A DNA stretch of 64,000 nt from Saprospiraceae bacterium. Lineage in GTDB: Bacteria > Bacteroidota > Bacteroidia > Chitinophagales > Saprospiraceae. The DNA is taken from positions 62,001 to 126,000 of the forward strand of contig JAHDGJ010000002.1 in NCBI GenBank assembly GCA_020627705.1. The letters run 5' to 3'. Position numbers and translations under genes: made by a program. Positions 8,638 through 16,978 of the stretch are shown here, piece by piece. Each line of letters begins with the position of its first letter. Position 1 is the first letter of the stretch. The notes under the pieces are model-generated. The model was not told where the DNA came from. It saw nothing but the letters and a program-made list of their open reading frames with translations, and made no database searches.

Positions 8638-10140
8638 TTAAAAGCTTGCTCTAGCGCTTAATCCATACCTTTTAAACTGATATGCACCGGCTTGGGTGGA
8701 TTGCGCGGTATTGCTGTATTGATAGTCTGCCATAAGCATCCAACGATCGGATATTTTTATTCCCAAGGCACACTCTATTCTAAAGGTTTGTTGCCAACTC
8801 ATATCTTCTATTTTTTGAGCACCTGGAGCGATAAGACATTTGTATAAAATGTTGGCATTCTTTTGTGATAGATTCTCGATATGAAAGAATACTTCTGCTA
8901 ATTGGTATTGGTCTGGACTAAAATAAAAGCTCTGTCCTGGGTTTAAATAATCCAAATAATTATAGCTGACCCCTGCTTTGATAACTGGATTCGAAAGCGG
9001 TTGGTAGTATAAGGAGGCAAAGTAGTTTTGCGCATGATTTTCATCGCTTTGAATGTGGTAAGCACCAAAACCGTAAAATGCCCATTTACGATTGGAAAAA
9101 TATTGATATTCTAACCTTACTCTATCTTGTCGTATTTCGTTTTGCGCAATCTCATTGTTATAATCCATATAATTGGTCAAATGTGAGAGCTGCCAATAAT
9201 TGTGATTATCCGGTTTAAAAACAATAGAGGATTCGCTGATGAATTTTAGTTTTTTGAGTTCAGAAAATCTGGTCTTAAATAATCCAGTACCAACGGTTAC
9301 TTCGAGCTCTGGATATAGAAAAAAACTATTTTTCACCATCATAAATCTCTGAGAGATCTCTTCTGGTAATTCGGGAGATGAAGTGATTCTTTCGCCTAAG
9401 TGAAGATTTGTTTTGGTCCTTGGATGCAAACTAAATCCTATGGCTGCTCCTTTAATTTTGGCTTCGTTGTACGCATTGTCAATTGATGTGTGATAATTAC
9501 TTTGGATATGTACTTGTTGTTCTTTTTTGATGAGCTCGCGTATTTCTAAGGCATTTTTTTGATTGGGTTGAATGAAATCTACACTATCTAACCACTTGTG
9601 TGCTTCTTTAAATTTTTTCCCTTTGGTACTGTTAAAGGCTAGTGCAATCAGTATGAATTTTTTAGATGTAATCGCTTGTAAATTATCAGATTGTATAGAC
9701 AGTGCCTTATTTATATAACTGAGTGCTTCATAGTTTCGATGACCTTGAGATAATGCATTGGCCATTCCCAAATTGGAGGTAAAATCTAAGGGATCTTCAC
9801 TTAAAAGTTCTGCATAGATTTGCTGAGCTTCTAGTGACCTAGTATTCCACAAATAAGCCTCTGCCAGGTTTAATTTGATTTCTTTGCTTTGAGGCTGCGC
9901 TCGATGCAACAACTCAAAAGTTTTTAAAGCTTCACTAGACTTTCCTCCAAGACCAACGGCTCTTCCATGACAAATTTGTGCAGTAATATTTGAAGGATAA
10001 TCGTCAAGAATTTCGCTAAAAAACTCTTCTGCTGCCCCAAATTCGCCTCCGTTCAAGAGGTCAAAGCCTTTTTGCATGTCTTGTGCGCTTAGGCAAAAGG
10101 AGCTAAAGAATAACAGAACAAATACATAATGTGCTTTCAT
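8638..10140 (-). CDS. TPR-containing YaiO-family outer-membrane beta-barrel protein
   Basis: A Sec signal peptide, MKAHYVFVLLFFSSFCLSAQ, precedes tetratricopeptide repeats (residues about 20-200; for example GAAEEFFSEILDDYPSN and EAQQIYAELLSEDPLDFT). The C-terminal ~280 residues are alternating amphipathic strands ending in aromatic RYGLSARASF, as in the YaiO barrel family. TPR-plus-barrel proteins serve as export components for exopolysaccharides (PgaA-, BcsC- and PelB-like in layout). The neighbouring flippase/GT4 operon is consistent with an outer-membrane exporter or biofilm role, which is inference. It has its own promoter with 21-bp direct repeats, so it is not simply a tail of the H-NOX operon. 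Confidence 0.85.
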   Translation of the reverse strand: MKAHYVFVLLFFSSFCLSAQDMQKGFDLLNGGEFGAAEEFFSEILDDYPSNITAQICHGRAVGLGGKSSEALKTFELLHRAQPQSKEIKLNLAEAYLWNTRSLEAQQIYAELLSEDPLDFTSNLGMANALSQGHRNYEALSYINKALSIQSDNLQAITSKKFILIALAFNSTKGKKFKEAHKWLDSVDFIQPNQKNALEIRELIKKEQQVHIQSNYHTSIDNAYNEAKIKGAAIGFSLHPRTKTNLHLGERITSSPELPEEISQRFMMVKNSFFLYPELEVTVGTGLFKTRFSELKKLKFISESSIVFKPDNHNYWQLSHLTNYMDYNNEIAQNEIRQDRVRLEYQYFSNRKWAFYGFGAYHIQSDENHAQNYFASLYYQPLSNPVIKAGVSYNYLDYLNPGQSFYFSPDQYQLAEVFFHIENLSQKNANILYKCLIAPGAQKIEDMSWQQTFRIECALGIKISDRWMLMADYQYSNTAQSTQAGAYQFKRYGLSARASF

Positions 10141-10147
10141 AACACTT

Positions 10148-10221
10148 CAAAGATCAGTCAGATATGCCCCTTTGTAGCCCGATTTCGATTTTTGGTAAAA
10201 ATGCTTCGATTTTTGGTAAAA
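10148..10221 (-). promoter_or_regulatory. Candidate LytTR-type direct repeats and promoter of the YaiO gene
   Basis: TTCGATTTTTGGTAAAA occurs twice without mismatch at 10184-10200 and 10205-10221, period 21 bp. On the coding strand this is TTTTACCAAAAATCGAA. A minus-strand GATCTTTG box (10148-10155) resembles the TAnnTTTG -7 element, 31 bp from the conserved CG of the nearer repeat and 7 bp before the ATG. A weak third copy in register starts at 10165. A perfect 10-bp palindrome, ACCATATGGT, abuts the distal repeat at 10221-10230. The spacing fits a dimeric LytTR regulator on one DNA face; the regulator encoded at 11136-11837 is the obvious candidate. Confidence 0.65.
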
Positions 10222-10241
10222 CCATATGGTCTTTCACCTAC

Positions 10242-11135
10242 TTAGGGAACCTTGACTCCGGTGCTGGCTGACCAAAGTTCAAAGAATTGATCGTTTGAAA
10301 TCGATTGATTTAAGCAATCCACGGCCAATTTTATTCTATTCAATTTCGAACTTCCAGTTATGGGAAACAATCGAAAAGGGTGGTGTAATAAAAAGAGGTA
10401 TGCCGCCTGATCCAAGGTCCAGCCATAGGTATTGCACACCGTCAAAATTCGATCCCGTTGCTCTAAGAAACTGCTTTTGTTGCTCGTAGTAAATAATATC
10501 GCTCCCGCAAGCGGAGACCAAATCAACGGATGTATATTTAGTTTTTGACAGCAGTCAAAAGTGCCATCCAAGTAGGGATCTAGGTGCAGCAAAGAAGCTT
10601 CGACTTGATTGGTGCATAAGGGAGTATGGCGTGATAAAAGCTCCATTTGAGTAGCCGTAAAATTAGACACTCCAAAGGCTTTTATCTTTCCGCTTTCTTT
10701 TAAGTGATCAACTGTATCTGCAATTTGTCTGGCATCCATTATCGGACTAGGTCGATGTAACAAAAGGACATCTAGATAGTCACATTGGAGATTTTTTAAG
10801 GATTGTTCTACCTGTTGAATGATGTATTCTGAGGTAGTATTGTAGGCTTTTACTTTGGAGTTGTCTGTAGGATAAACGATCCCAAACTTACTAATTAGTT
10901 CGATTTTTTCTCTTTGAACTCCTGAGGCTTTAAATGCTTTTCCAAACGCTTCTTCGGTAGTATATCCTCCATAAATGTCAGCATGATCAAAAGTACTGAC
11001 CCCGAGTTCTAAGCAAGAATCAATGAGTGCTGCCATGCTTGTTGTATTTAGGTCTGCACCCCAAACACCCCAGTTCATAACACCCGCTATTATTTTGGAA
11101 AGTTGAATTTCTCCTTCAGCAATATTTTCTTTCAT
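10242..11135 (-). CDS. Aldo/keto reductase (YdhF-like)
   Basis: This 297-residue protein is an NADPH-dependent aldo/keto reductase. The catalytic tetrad is complete: D50 and Y55 in FDHADIYG, K83 in LISKFG and H127 in LLLHRPS. The motif KAFGVSNF (nt about 10660) and PITGSSKLNRI near the C-terminus (cofactor phosphate binding) also fit. The start codon directly abuts the stop of the LytTR response regulator, so it is translationally tied to the H-NOX signalling operon as its fourth gene. Substrate is unknown. Whether it is an output enzyme of the gas-sensing pathway or just a passenger cannot be told. Confidence 0.9.
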   Translation of the reverse strand: MKENIAEGEIQLSKIIAGVMNWGVWGADLNTTSMAALIDSCLELGVSTFDHADIYGGYTTEEAFGKAFKASGVQREKIELISKFGIVYPTDNSKVKAYNTTSEYIIQQVEQSLKNLQCDYLDVLLLHRPSPIMDARQIADTVDHLKESGKIKAFGVSNFTATQMELLSRHTPLCTNQVEASLLHLDPYLDGTFDCCQKLNIHPLIWSPLAGAILFTTSNKSSFLEQRDRILTVCNTYGWTLDQAAYLFLLHHPFRLFPITGSSKLNRIKLAVDCLNQSISNDQFFELWSASTGVKVP

Positions 11136-11837
11136 CTATAGAATATTAATGGTCTTTAGAAGTACGGGTTTATGTGCTCGGCTTATCGGAATTACCTTTT
11201 TATCGATTACAAGGGTATTGTCTTCTATGTCTTTCACCTTATCAAGATTTACGATAAAGGATCGGTGTACTTTTAGAAATCTAGGGTAATCCAATCGTTC
11301 GTCAATAGCTTTTAAAGCGCCGTAAATTACATGAATACCGAGACCGTCAGTAATGACTTTGATATAATCTCCGACATTTTCGAAATACAAGATTTTATCA
11401 TAGGGCAAGCGGATAAGTTTTCCATCGGATTTGACATAGAGCTCATTTGACAAAGAACTGCCTGCCACTGCTTGGAGTTTGTTTTCTATTGCAAGGACTT
11501 TATCTATAGCTTGTAAAAATCTAGGCTGTGATATGGGCTTTGCGAGAAAGTCAGCAACATCGTATTCAAAGGCATCGTATGCATATTCTTTATTGCCCGT
11601 AGTAATGACAACATGGGGCATGTAGGGAATCTGGTCCAAAAGTTCTAGTCCGCTAAGGCCGGGCATTTCAACATCCAAAAAGAGCAATTCAATTTCTTGA
11701 TCTTTAATTTTTTCTAAGGCTGCTTCTGCCGATTCGACGACATCAATAAGTTGCAAAGCTTCTGCCTTTTCTGAAAGTCTTTGTAATGATTTGCGAGCCA
11801 GCGCTTCGTCGTCAACAATGAGTGTTTTGAGTTTCAT
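11136..11837 (-). CDS. LytTR-family response regulator
   Basis: Residues 1-120 form a receiver domain with acidic pocket DDE (9-11), phospho-acceptor D55 in LLFLDVEMPGLSG, T in VVITTGN and K in FLAKPIS. Residues about 135-233 form a LytTR DNA-binding domain (LYVKSDGKLIRLPYDKILYFENVGDYIKVI, FLKVHRSFIVNLDKVKDIE, VIPISRAHKPVL). LytTR regulators bind pairs of short direct repeats about 21 bp apart. It lies one base after the hybrid kinase stop and should be the terminal phospho-acceptor of that kinase's HPt domain. Candidate target repeats lie at 8480, 10184 and 14909. Confidence 0.93.
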   Translation of the reverse strand: MKLKTLIVDDEALARKSLQRLSEKAEALQLIDVVESAEAALEKIKDQEIELLFLDVEMPGLSGLELLDQIPYMPHVVITTGNKEYAYDAFEYDVADFLAKPISQPRFLQAIDKVLAIENKLQAVAGSSLSNELYVKSDGKLIRLPYDKILYFENVGDYIKVITDGLGIHVIYGALKAIDERLDYPRFLKVHRSFIVNLDKVKDIEDNTLVIDKKVIPISRAHKPVLLKTINIL

Positions 11838-11838
11838 A

Positions 11839-14328
11839 CTAGATCTTTAAATGCGAATGAAGTTTGTCTATTTCTGATTGAATGAGTTGAAAATATGGTT
11901 TGAGTTCTTTAGAAACTGAGCCGAATAAATCAAATGCTTCAGCCTTGTTTGCTTTGGCTTCTTTTTCTATTTGCGCGAAAAGGGTAGAGAATTGTGAGAG
12001 CCCCACCATGGTAAATGTTGGTTTGATTTTGTGTGCACTTTTGGCAAAGGTTTTAAAATCGTCAATAGATACCGAGGTTTTCATGACTTCAAATTCCAAC
12101 TGCACAGATTCTAAAAATACTTCCATCATTTCCATGCCGTATTGCAAATCATCACCGTATTGCTCTATTAAATAATCAACATCTAATTTGGGGTTGAATG
12201 CAAATTGGTTGCTGGAATCTGACTTTACCTCTTCTTTGGCTTCTAACTTAAATTGATTCAGCAGCGTTTCGGACAATTGCTTTGGATTAAATGGTTTGGA
12301 AAGAAAATCCGACATTCCTGCATCTAAGGCCATTTGTTTTTTGGACAGAAGGGTAGAGGCTGTCAGTGCTACTATCGGAGTTTCTTGGTTAAGATTTTCT
12401 TTTTCTCTTATTTCGTTGGTAGCTTCATAGCCATTCATTATAGGCATTTGAAGATCCATAAAAATGATCGCAAACTTTTCTCTTTGACATATTTCAACTG
12501 CTTCTTCTCCATTATTACTTACATGATATTGGAGGCCCCATTTTTCTAACAATCGAGTAATATATTTTTGATTCATGGGGTTGTCTTCGACGATCAAGAC
12601 TCTACCATCTATCTCTGCAAATTTGAGTTCTTCACTGTAGTACTTTTCTATTTCATTGGTTTTGATATCTGTAGTGCCAAAATCAAGAATAAAACTAAAT
12701 GAGGTCCCTTTCCCTATTTCACTTTCTACAAATATTTCTGAGCCCAGTAAATCAATAAGTTTTTTAGTAATTGCGAGTCCGAGTCCTGTGCCTCCATAAT
12801 CTTTTCTAATTTCTGCATGAGCCTGTTTAAATTGCTCGAATATTTTGGACAATTGGTCGCGTGCAATTCCCACTCCAGTATCTTTCACTAAAAACTTAAT
12901 GCTTAAGCTCTCTTTCTTACGCTCCAGTAATTCTAGGTCAATGGTAATAAATCCTTTTTCTGTAAATTTTTCGGCATTGCCAATCAGGTTTAACAAAATC
13001 TGATTGAGCAAGAGCTCGTCGCCTAAGACAAGATGATCTAATTCAAAATTTTGATGCGAAATAACAGATACAGGCTTGCTGTCGAGTTTAACTTGAAATG
13101 TTCTTTTTAGGTTTAATACCAGCTTTTCTAAATCGAAAGGCTTGTTATGTATTTCTAACTTGCCAGCATCAATCTTAGAAATATCTAAAACATCAGAAAT
13201 TAATTTTTGTAACACATTAGAAGAGCTCTTTAGGATTTCTAAATACTCTTTTTCGTCGCTGTTTAGTTTGGCATCTTGAAGCAAATGGGACATCCCAACA
13301 ATGGCGTTTAGCGGAGTACGAATTTCATGACTCATACTGGCCAAAAAATGCGCTTCGGCCTGTTGTGCTTTTTCGGCAAGTGATTTGGCTTTTTCGAGTT
13401 CGACTTTTAGTCTGTTTCTTTCGGTAATATCATAATGTATTCCTATCGACCCAATCACTTTGCCAAAGCTATCATAGAAAGGGGCAGCACTTATTAGTAC
13501 GTTGACCAGTTCTCCATTTTTTCTTTTTACAACTGTCTCGTAGACATCTGATTTTTTATCTAATCGCTCTTTGTTTTTTTCTTTAATGGCCTCTTTGGAT
13601 TCCATATCGGGCATCAAAATATCTTCAGCTATTTTTCCGATAATCTCTTTTTCTTGATATCCGACCATTTCGCAAAAACGGGGGTAGGCTTTGGTAACAC
13701 GTCCTTCTAAGTCCACCTCAAGTAAACCAAGCATCATGTTTTCCATAATACTTCGGTATTTGTATTCTGACTTTTCTATTTCATTTTTGGCGATAATGAG
13801 TTCGGCTTCAGCTATTTTTCTTTTTGTTATGTCACGAGCCATAACTGTGAATGAAAAGCTTCCGTCCTTGTCTTCTACAAGATTGGTTTTTTGACCAATC
13901 CAAATATCTCGGCCACTTTTGGATACGATAGGGAATTCGTAGTAGGTTTTTTCTTTCTTATTCCTAACCATTTCGGCGTAGAATATGATTACTTTTTCCT
14001 TAAAGTCATCTCTTATAATGTTTTGAAACCTTGAGCCGATGGCTTCCTCAGCAGTAAATTCAGTAATAGCAAGAGCCGCTGGATTTACATAAGTAAAAAT
14101 CCCTTCAGCACTAATATTGTAAATGATGTCATCAGCATTATCAACAATGTTACGATAGCTTCTTTCGCTTTCTTCCAGTTGCGCTGTACGTTGTTGAATT
14201 TGTAATTCAAGACTTTGATTCAGTTCGTACAGTTCTTTAGCCTTGGCTTCAAGAATAGCCTCTGCCTGCTTTCGAGCTGCGCGCTCGCGCTCCAACCTAC
14301 GTTGTAATATTTCTGCGTCGGTAGACAA
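11839..14328 (-). CDS. Soluble hybrid histidine kinase with receiver and HPt domains (H-NOX partner)
   Basis: This 829-residue protein has no membrane segment. Order: N-terminal coiled coil (5-55), PAS (55-170), PAS (190-305), HisKA with FLASMSHEIRTPLNAIVGM (H334), HATPase with NLIGNAEKF (N-box), DTGVGI and GGTGLGLAI, receiver with D625 in FMDLQMPIMNGYEAT and K678, and a C-terminal HPt with H766 in AHKIKP. This is a full intramolecular relay needing an external regulator, supplied by the LytTR gene one base downstream. The N-terminal coiled coil rich in RERAARKQAEAILEAKAKEL is typical of kinases found beside H-NOX genes, and the H-NOX stop is one base upstream. Haem-ligand control of this kinase is inferred from that linkage. 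Confidence 0.93.
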   Translation of the reverse strand: MSTDAEILQRRLERERAARKQAEAILEAKAKELYELNQSLELQIQQRTAQLEESERSYRNIVDNADDIIYNISAEGIFTYVNPAALAITEFTAEEAIGSRFQNIIRDDFKEKVIIFYAEMVRNKKEKTYYEFPIVSKSGRDIWIGQKTNLVEDKDGSFSFTVMARDITKRKIAEAELIIAKNEIEKSEYKYRSIMENMMLGLLEVDLEGRVTKAYPRFCEMVGYQEKEIIGKIAEDILMPDMESKEAIKEKNKERLDKKSDVYETVVKRKNGELVNVLISAAPFYDSFGKVIGSIGIHYDITERNRLKVELEKAKSLAEKAQQAEAHFLASMSHEIRTPLNAIVGMSHLLQDAKLNSDEKEYLEILKSSSNVLQKLISDVLDISKIDAGKLEIHNKPFDLEKLVLNLKRTFQVKLDSKPVSVISHQNFELDHLVLGDELLLNQILLNLIGNAEKFTEKGFITIDLELLERKKESLSIKFLVKDTGVGIARDQLSKIFEQFKQAHAEIRKDYGGTGLGLAITKKLIDLLGSEIFVESEIGKGTSFSFILDFGTTDIKTNEIEKYYSEELKFAEIDGRVLIVEDNPMNQKYITRLLEKWGLQYHVSNNGEEAVEICQREKFAIIFMDLQMPIMNGYEATNEIREKENLNQETPIVALTASTLLSKKQMALDAGMSDFLSKPFNPKQLSETLLNQFKLEAKEEVKSDSSNQFAFNPKLDVDYLIEQYGDDLQYGMEMMEVFLESVQLEFEVMKTSVSIDDFKTFAKSAHKIKPTFTMVGLSQFSTLFAQIEKEAKANKAEAFDLFGSVSKELKPYFQLIQSEIDKLHSHLKI

Positions 14329-14329
14329 T

Positions 14330-14869
14330 TTATTTCTTGGTTATAACAAATTTGACCTTTGACCCATCTGCCTCCAAGTTTTCCATAGTTACTTCTGCTG
14401 TTTCTTCGTAATACTCCATGGTTTGTTCGATAAGACCTTTGGCAAAATCCCCCAACCTTCTTGCAGAGGTATAGTATAGTACCATTTGATTATCGGTGAT
14501 TCTTTCACTGTCAAAAGAAGGAAGTTCTGCATCTGGATAAAGTTTCTTAACCTCAACGTGGATATAATTTTCTATGGATTCTAGAAAATCAAAGGCATTG
14601 GTGGCGTTTTCAAAAAAGGAAGAATAATTTTTTACAAAAGTGCCATGCAAATACCGACCAAAGGTGTTTAAAAGCAGAGGTATCTCCAATCCACTTTCTT
14701 TGTGAAGATTGACTACATGTTCTACTATTTCGCCGTGGTGATAGGTGCCAACCGCCGTATAGATACCTTTTGATTCTGAGGTGCTTTGTTCGATTAGCTT
14801 ATCTACCATATCATAGCCAAACTTGTCTTCTACCATTTCGAAGAACTCTGTAAATACTACTCCTAACAT
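14330..14869 (-). CDS. H-NOX haem nitric-oxide-sensing protein
   Basis: At 179 residues it has the normal length of a stand-alone H-NOX domain and starts with the family signature MLGVVFTEFFEMVEDKFG. The proximal haem ligand is H104 in YIHVEVKKLYPDAELP, with the distorting prolines following. The haem-propionate motif YxSxR is intact (Y133, S135, R137). Counting from that motif, the position of the distal-pocket Tyr140 that stabilises O2 in Thermoanaerobacter H-NOX is F142 here, which predicts an NO-selective sensor. It leads the operon with the hybrid kinase and LytTR regulator. Selectivity is inference from alignment by eye; the family call is firm. Confidence 0.93.
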   Translation of the reverse strand: MLGVVFTEFFEMVEDKFGYDMVDKLIEQSTSESKGIYTAVGTYHHGEIVEHVVNLHKESGLEIPLLLNTFGRYLHGTFVKNYSSFFENATNAFDFLESIENYIHVEVKKLYPDAELPSFDSERITDNQMVLYYTSARRLGDFAKGLIEQTMEYYEETAEVTMENLEADGSKVKFVITKK

Positions 14870-14908
14870 ATTATTGTTTTATTTAATATTTAAACTAAGC
14901 GAATACCG

Positions 14909-14980
14909 TTCCATTTTACGATGAAATTGCCCCAAAAATCGAAAAGCAACCGTTTCGTCTCTGGTTGGCTCTCATCTTTG
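14909..14980 (+). promoter_or_regulatory. Candidate LytTR-type site and promoter of the T9SS protein, shared with the H-NOX operon
   Basis: CCCCAAAAATCG at 14930-14941 matches the coding-strand repeat of the YaiO and STAS promoters. A weak partner, TTCCATTTTACG, lies exactly 21 bp upstream (14909-14920), sharing CCA and the terminal CG. A CATCTTTG box at 14973-14980 lies 32 bp from the proximal repeat edge, against 31 bp at the YaiO gene, and 9 bp before the ATG at 14990. Only one repeat is strong, so this is the weakest of the three sites. It sits between divergent genes and could also act on the H-NOX operon. Confidence 0.4.
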
Positions 14981-14989
14981 AAGAAAAAA

Positions 14990-16045
14990 ATGAAAACAAT
15001 CTACCTTCTTTTGATTTCACTGTTCTTCGCGAACCAAGCTTTGGCCAATACGTTGGGCGGTTTTATGCCCGTAGCTTTTGATCAAAACGTAGTTATTACA
15101 GAAAAGACACCTGTAGAGCATAGTGTCACTACTAATGCATTCAAAACTTTTGCTGTAGAGTATCAATTGGAGGACTCTTCAAGGATAGATGCCTTGGCAG
15201 TTTGGACAAAAAGTGCTTTTTATTCACATCCGGGTAATATCATGCTTCGACACAAAGGAAATTATTTGTTGCGTCTGGAGGCCATAGATGTGATGGGTTA
15301 TTCTTTTGTGCTTGCAAGCTATAGAGACCAGGAGGGGGCATTGTTTTATACAGTTTCTTATTCTTTAGAGCATACATATGACAATGAATTTGAATTGTAC
15401 AGCGGTTGGACTCATGATCAGTTTGAAACAGCGCTCAGCATTTATTATTACGAACTCACGTTTGATAACAAGGATGTTGTGGATCAATACTTACAAGCTT
15501 TTGTTTTGCATATGGATGCATGTGGAACAGTGATTCAAAATGAAACAGCATTTAATTGCCCTAAAACTTTTGTTAAAGAATTTACTTGTCAAGGAGCTCA
15601 ATTAAATCTTACTATTCATAACGATTCTCCTTCATTTTATGCCGAACTATTTGCAAATCAGACTTGGAGCAATGTTTTAATCAGCAATCAGGAGGTTAAA
15701 GACTATACGATTGATTGCCAAATTGTTTCTGCACAAAAAATAGTGCTGTCGGGCCTAACAGATGATAGAGATGTTTTCTTTATACAAGGTGCCCAGTTGA
15801 GTTCGAATAGTGACATTGAAGGAGATTTTGAAATACATATTTTTCCGAACCCAGTTGCCGAAGTCTTACAAATAGAAGGCACAGAACTTATAAGTACTAG
15901 ACTTATAGACCACCATGGAAGAATCATTCAGGTTTCAGAAGATCCTCAACCAAAATTTAATGTTAGCCAATTATCAGGCGGACAGTATTACGTAGATATA
16001 AAGACCACCACAAACCGAATTACGAAAAAGGTGATTGTTATTTAG
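14990..16045 (+). CDS. Secreted protein with type IX secretion C-terminal sorting domain
   Basis: An in-frame ATG exists at 14921, but the one at 14990 starts directly at a signal peptide (MKTIYLLLISLFFANQALA) and leaves the promoter elements at 14930-14980 outside the gene, so I prefer 14990 (351 residues). The C-terminal ~70 residues are a T9SS type A sorting domain: IHIFPNPVAEVLQI at the start, LIDHHGRII, LSGGQYYVDI and a basic end TKKVIVI. The middle 250 residues have no recognised domain; four Cys may form disulfides. It is exported through the outer membrane and probably surface-anchored. Its place opposite the H-NOX operon suggests a regulated surface protein. Confidence 0.85.
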   Translation: MKTIYLLLISLFFANQALANTLGGFMPVAFDQNVVITEKTPVEHSVTTNAFKTFAVEYQLEDSSRIDALAVWTKSAFYSHPGNIMLRHKGNYLLRLEAIDVMGYSFVLASYRDQEGALFYTVSYSLEHTYDNEFELYSGWTHDQFETALSIYYYELTFDNKDVVDQYLQAFVLHMDACGTVIQNETAFNCPKTFVKEFTCQGAQLNLTIHNDSPSFYAELFANQTWSNVLISNQEVKDYTIDCQIVSAQKIVLSGLTDDRDVFFIQGAQLSSNSDIEGDFEIHIFPNPVAEVLQIEGTELISTRLIDHHGRIIQVSEDPQPKFNVSQLSGGQYYVDIKTTTNRITKKVIVI

Positions 16046-16065
16046 CAAGTGGTAAACTTGTGTAG

Positions 16066-16100
16066 AGCCTCTTGTCTTGGTGGGCAAGGGGCTTTTTTTA
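16066..16100 (+). terminator. Intrinsic terminator after the T9SS protein
   Basis: AGCCTCTTG (16066-16074) pairs with CAAGGGGCT (16085-16093) with one G-T wobble and a 10-base loop, followed by TTTTTTT. It ends the plus-strand transcript 20 bp after the stop codon. The T-run overlaps the last codon region of the convergent gene at 16098. Confidence 0.8.
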
Positions 16101-16973
16101 TACTTTCAAGTTTTTCAAATAATCGTGACTTATTTTGATGCTTTCTAAAGGTTTGTAATTGACACACTCGTCTTGTTCGACATAAAACAGCTTCATCCCT
16201 GAGGCTTCTCTTTCTTTAAAAATGGGAGCCCAGTCTATAATGCCATTGCCCACTTCGGTAAAATATGCTTTCTCTGTATCATCCATGTCTTTGACATGCC
16301 AAAGTGAAAATCTTCCTGAGTGATTTTTAAAGTATTCATTAAAATCCGCGCCACCTTTTTTTATCCAATATAAATCCAATTCAAAATCAACTTTGTCCTT
16401 ATCTGTTTCGTTTAGCAATACATCATAAGGTACTTTGCCTTCTTTGGCCACAAATTCAAAATCATGGTTGTGGTAAGAAAATTGAATCCCGTGCTTTTTA
16501 GATGTTTCTCCACAAGAATTCATAAGCTCGGCGAGTCGCTGGTATTTCGCTATTGTTCCATCATCATGCATCCAAGGACAGACCATAAAATCTACACCGA
16601 CTTCTTTGAAATCGCCACAAACAGATTCAAAATCTCCTGACATTGTTTTGGTAGGATCCTCAGCATTCCATCCCAAGGGTACATGCGCTGATCTGCTTTT
16701 TAATCCTATATCCTTCAGGATATTTTTAAATTCTCCTGGCGGCATACCATAAAACTGACCATTAGAATATCCAGCGAGCTCAACATCAGAGTAACCTATT
16801 TCTTTAATCGTTTTTAGGGTAGCTATCGCGTCTGCTTCCATTTCTCTTCTTACTGACCAAAGCTGGATACCAAAATCATTTGGACCATATTTTTCTTCCA
16901 TTTTACATCTTGTCAAGGCCAAAGCAGAAAATGTAGCTAAGGAGCTTTTTTGGATAAAGGTTCTTCGTTTCAT
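16098..16973 (-). CDS. Sugar phosphate isomerase/epimerase-like TIM-barrel protein, exported
   Basis: I use the ATG at 16973 because it begins the export signal MKRRTFIQKSSLATFSALAL and leaves a 5-bp gap to the upstream gene; the ATG at 16997 would overlap that gene. RRTFIQ looks like a twin-arginine signal. The 291-residue body is a xylose-isomerase-like (AP endonuclease 2 fold) barrel: FGIQLWSVR, DVELAGYS, SYHNHDFEF, FELDLYWIKKGG, LWHVKDMD, YVEQDE. These conserved His/Glu/Asp residues normally bind a divalent metal. It follows the TonB-dependent receptor gene and may process what that receptor imports. Exact sugar unknown. Confidence 0.87.
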   Translation of the reverse strand: MKRRTFIQKSSLATFSALALTRCKMEEKYGPNDFGIQLWSVRREMEADAIATLKTIKEIGYSDVELAGYSNGQFYGMPPGEFKNILKDIGLKSRSAHVPLGWNAEDPTKTMSGDFESVCGDFKEVGVDFMVCPWMHDDGTIAKYQRLAELMNSCGETSKKHGIQFSYHNHDFEFVAKEGKVPYDVLLNETDKDKVDFELDLYWIKKGGADFNEYFKNHSGRFSLWHVKDMDDTEKAYFTEVGNGIIDWAPIFKEREASGMKLFYVEQDECVNYKPLESIKISHDYLKNLKV

Positions 16974-16978
16974 GCATA

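Noticed and set aside
14921-14990. ATG at 14921 as start of the T9SS protein
   Set aside because: It would place the repeat and CATCTTTG box inside the gene and put 23 charged residues before a clear signal peptide; 14990 fits better.
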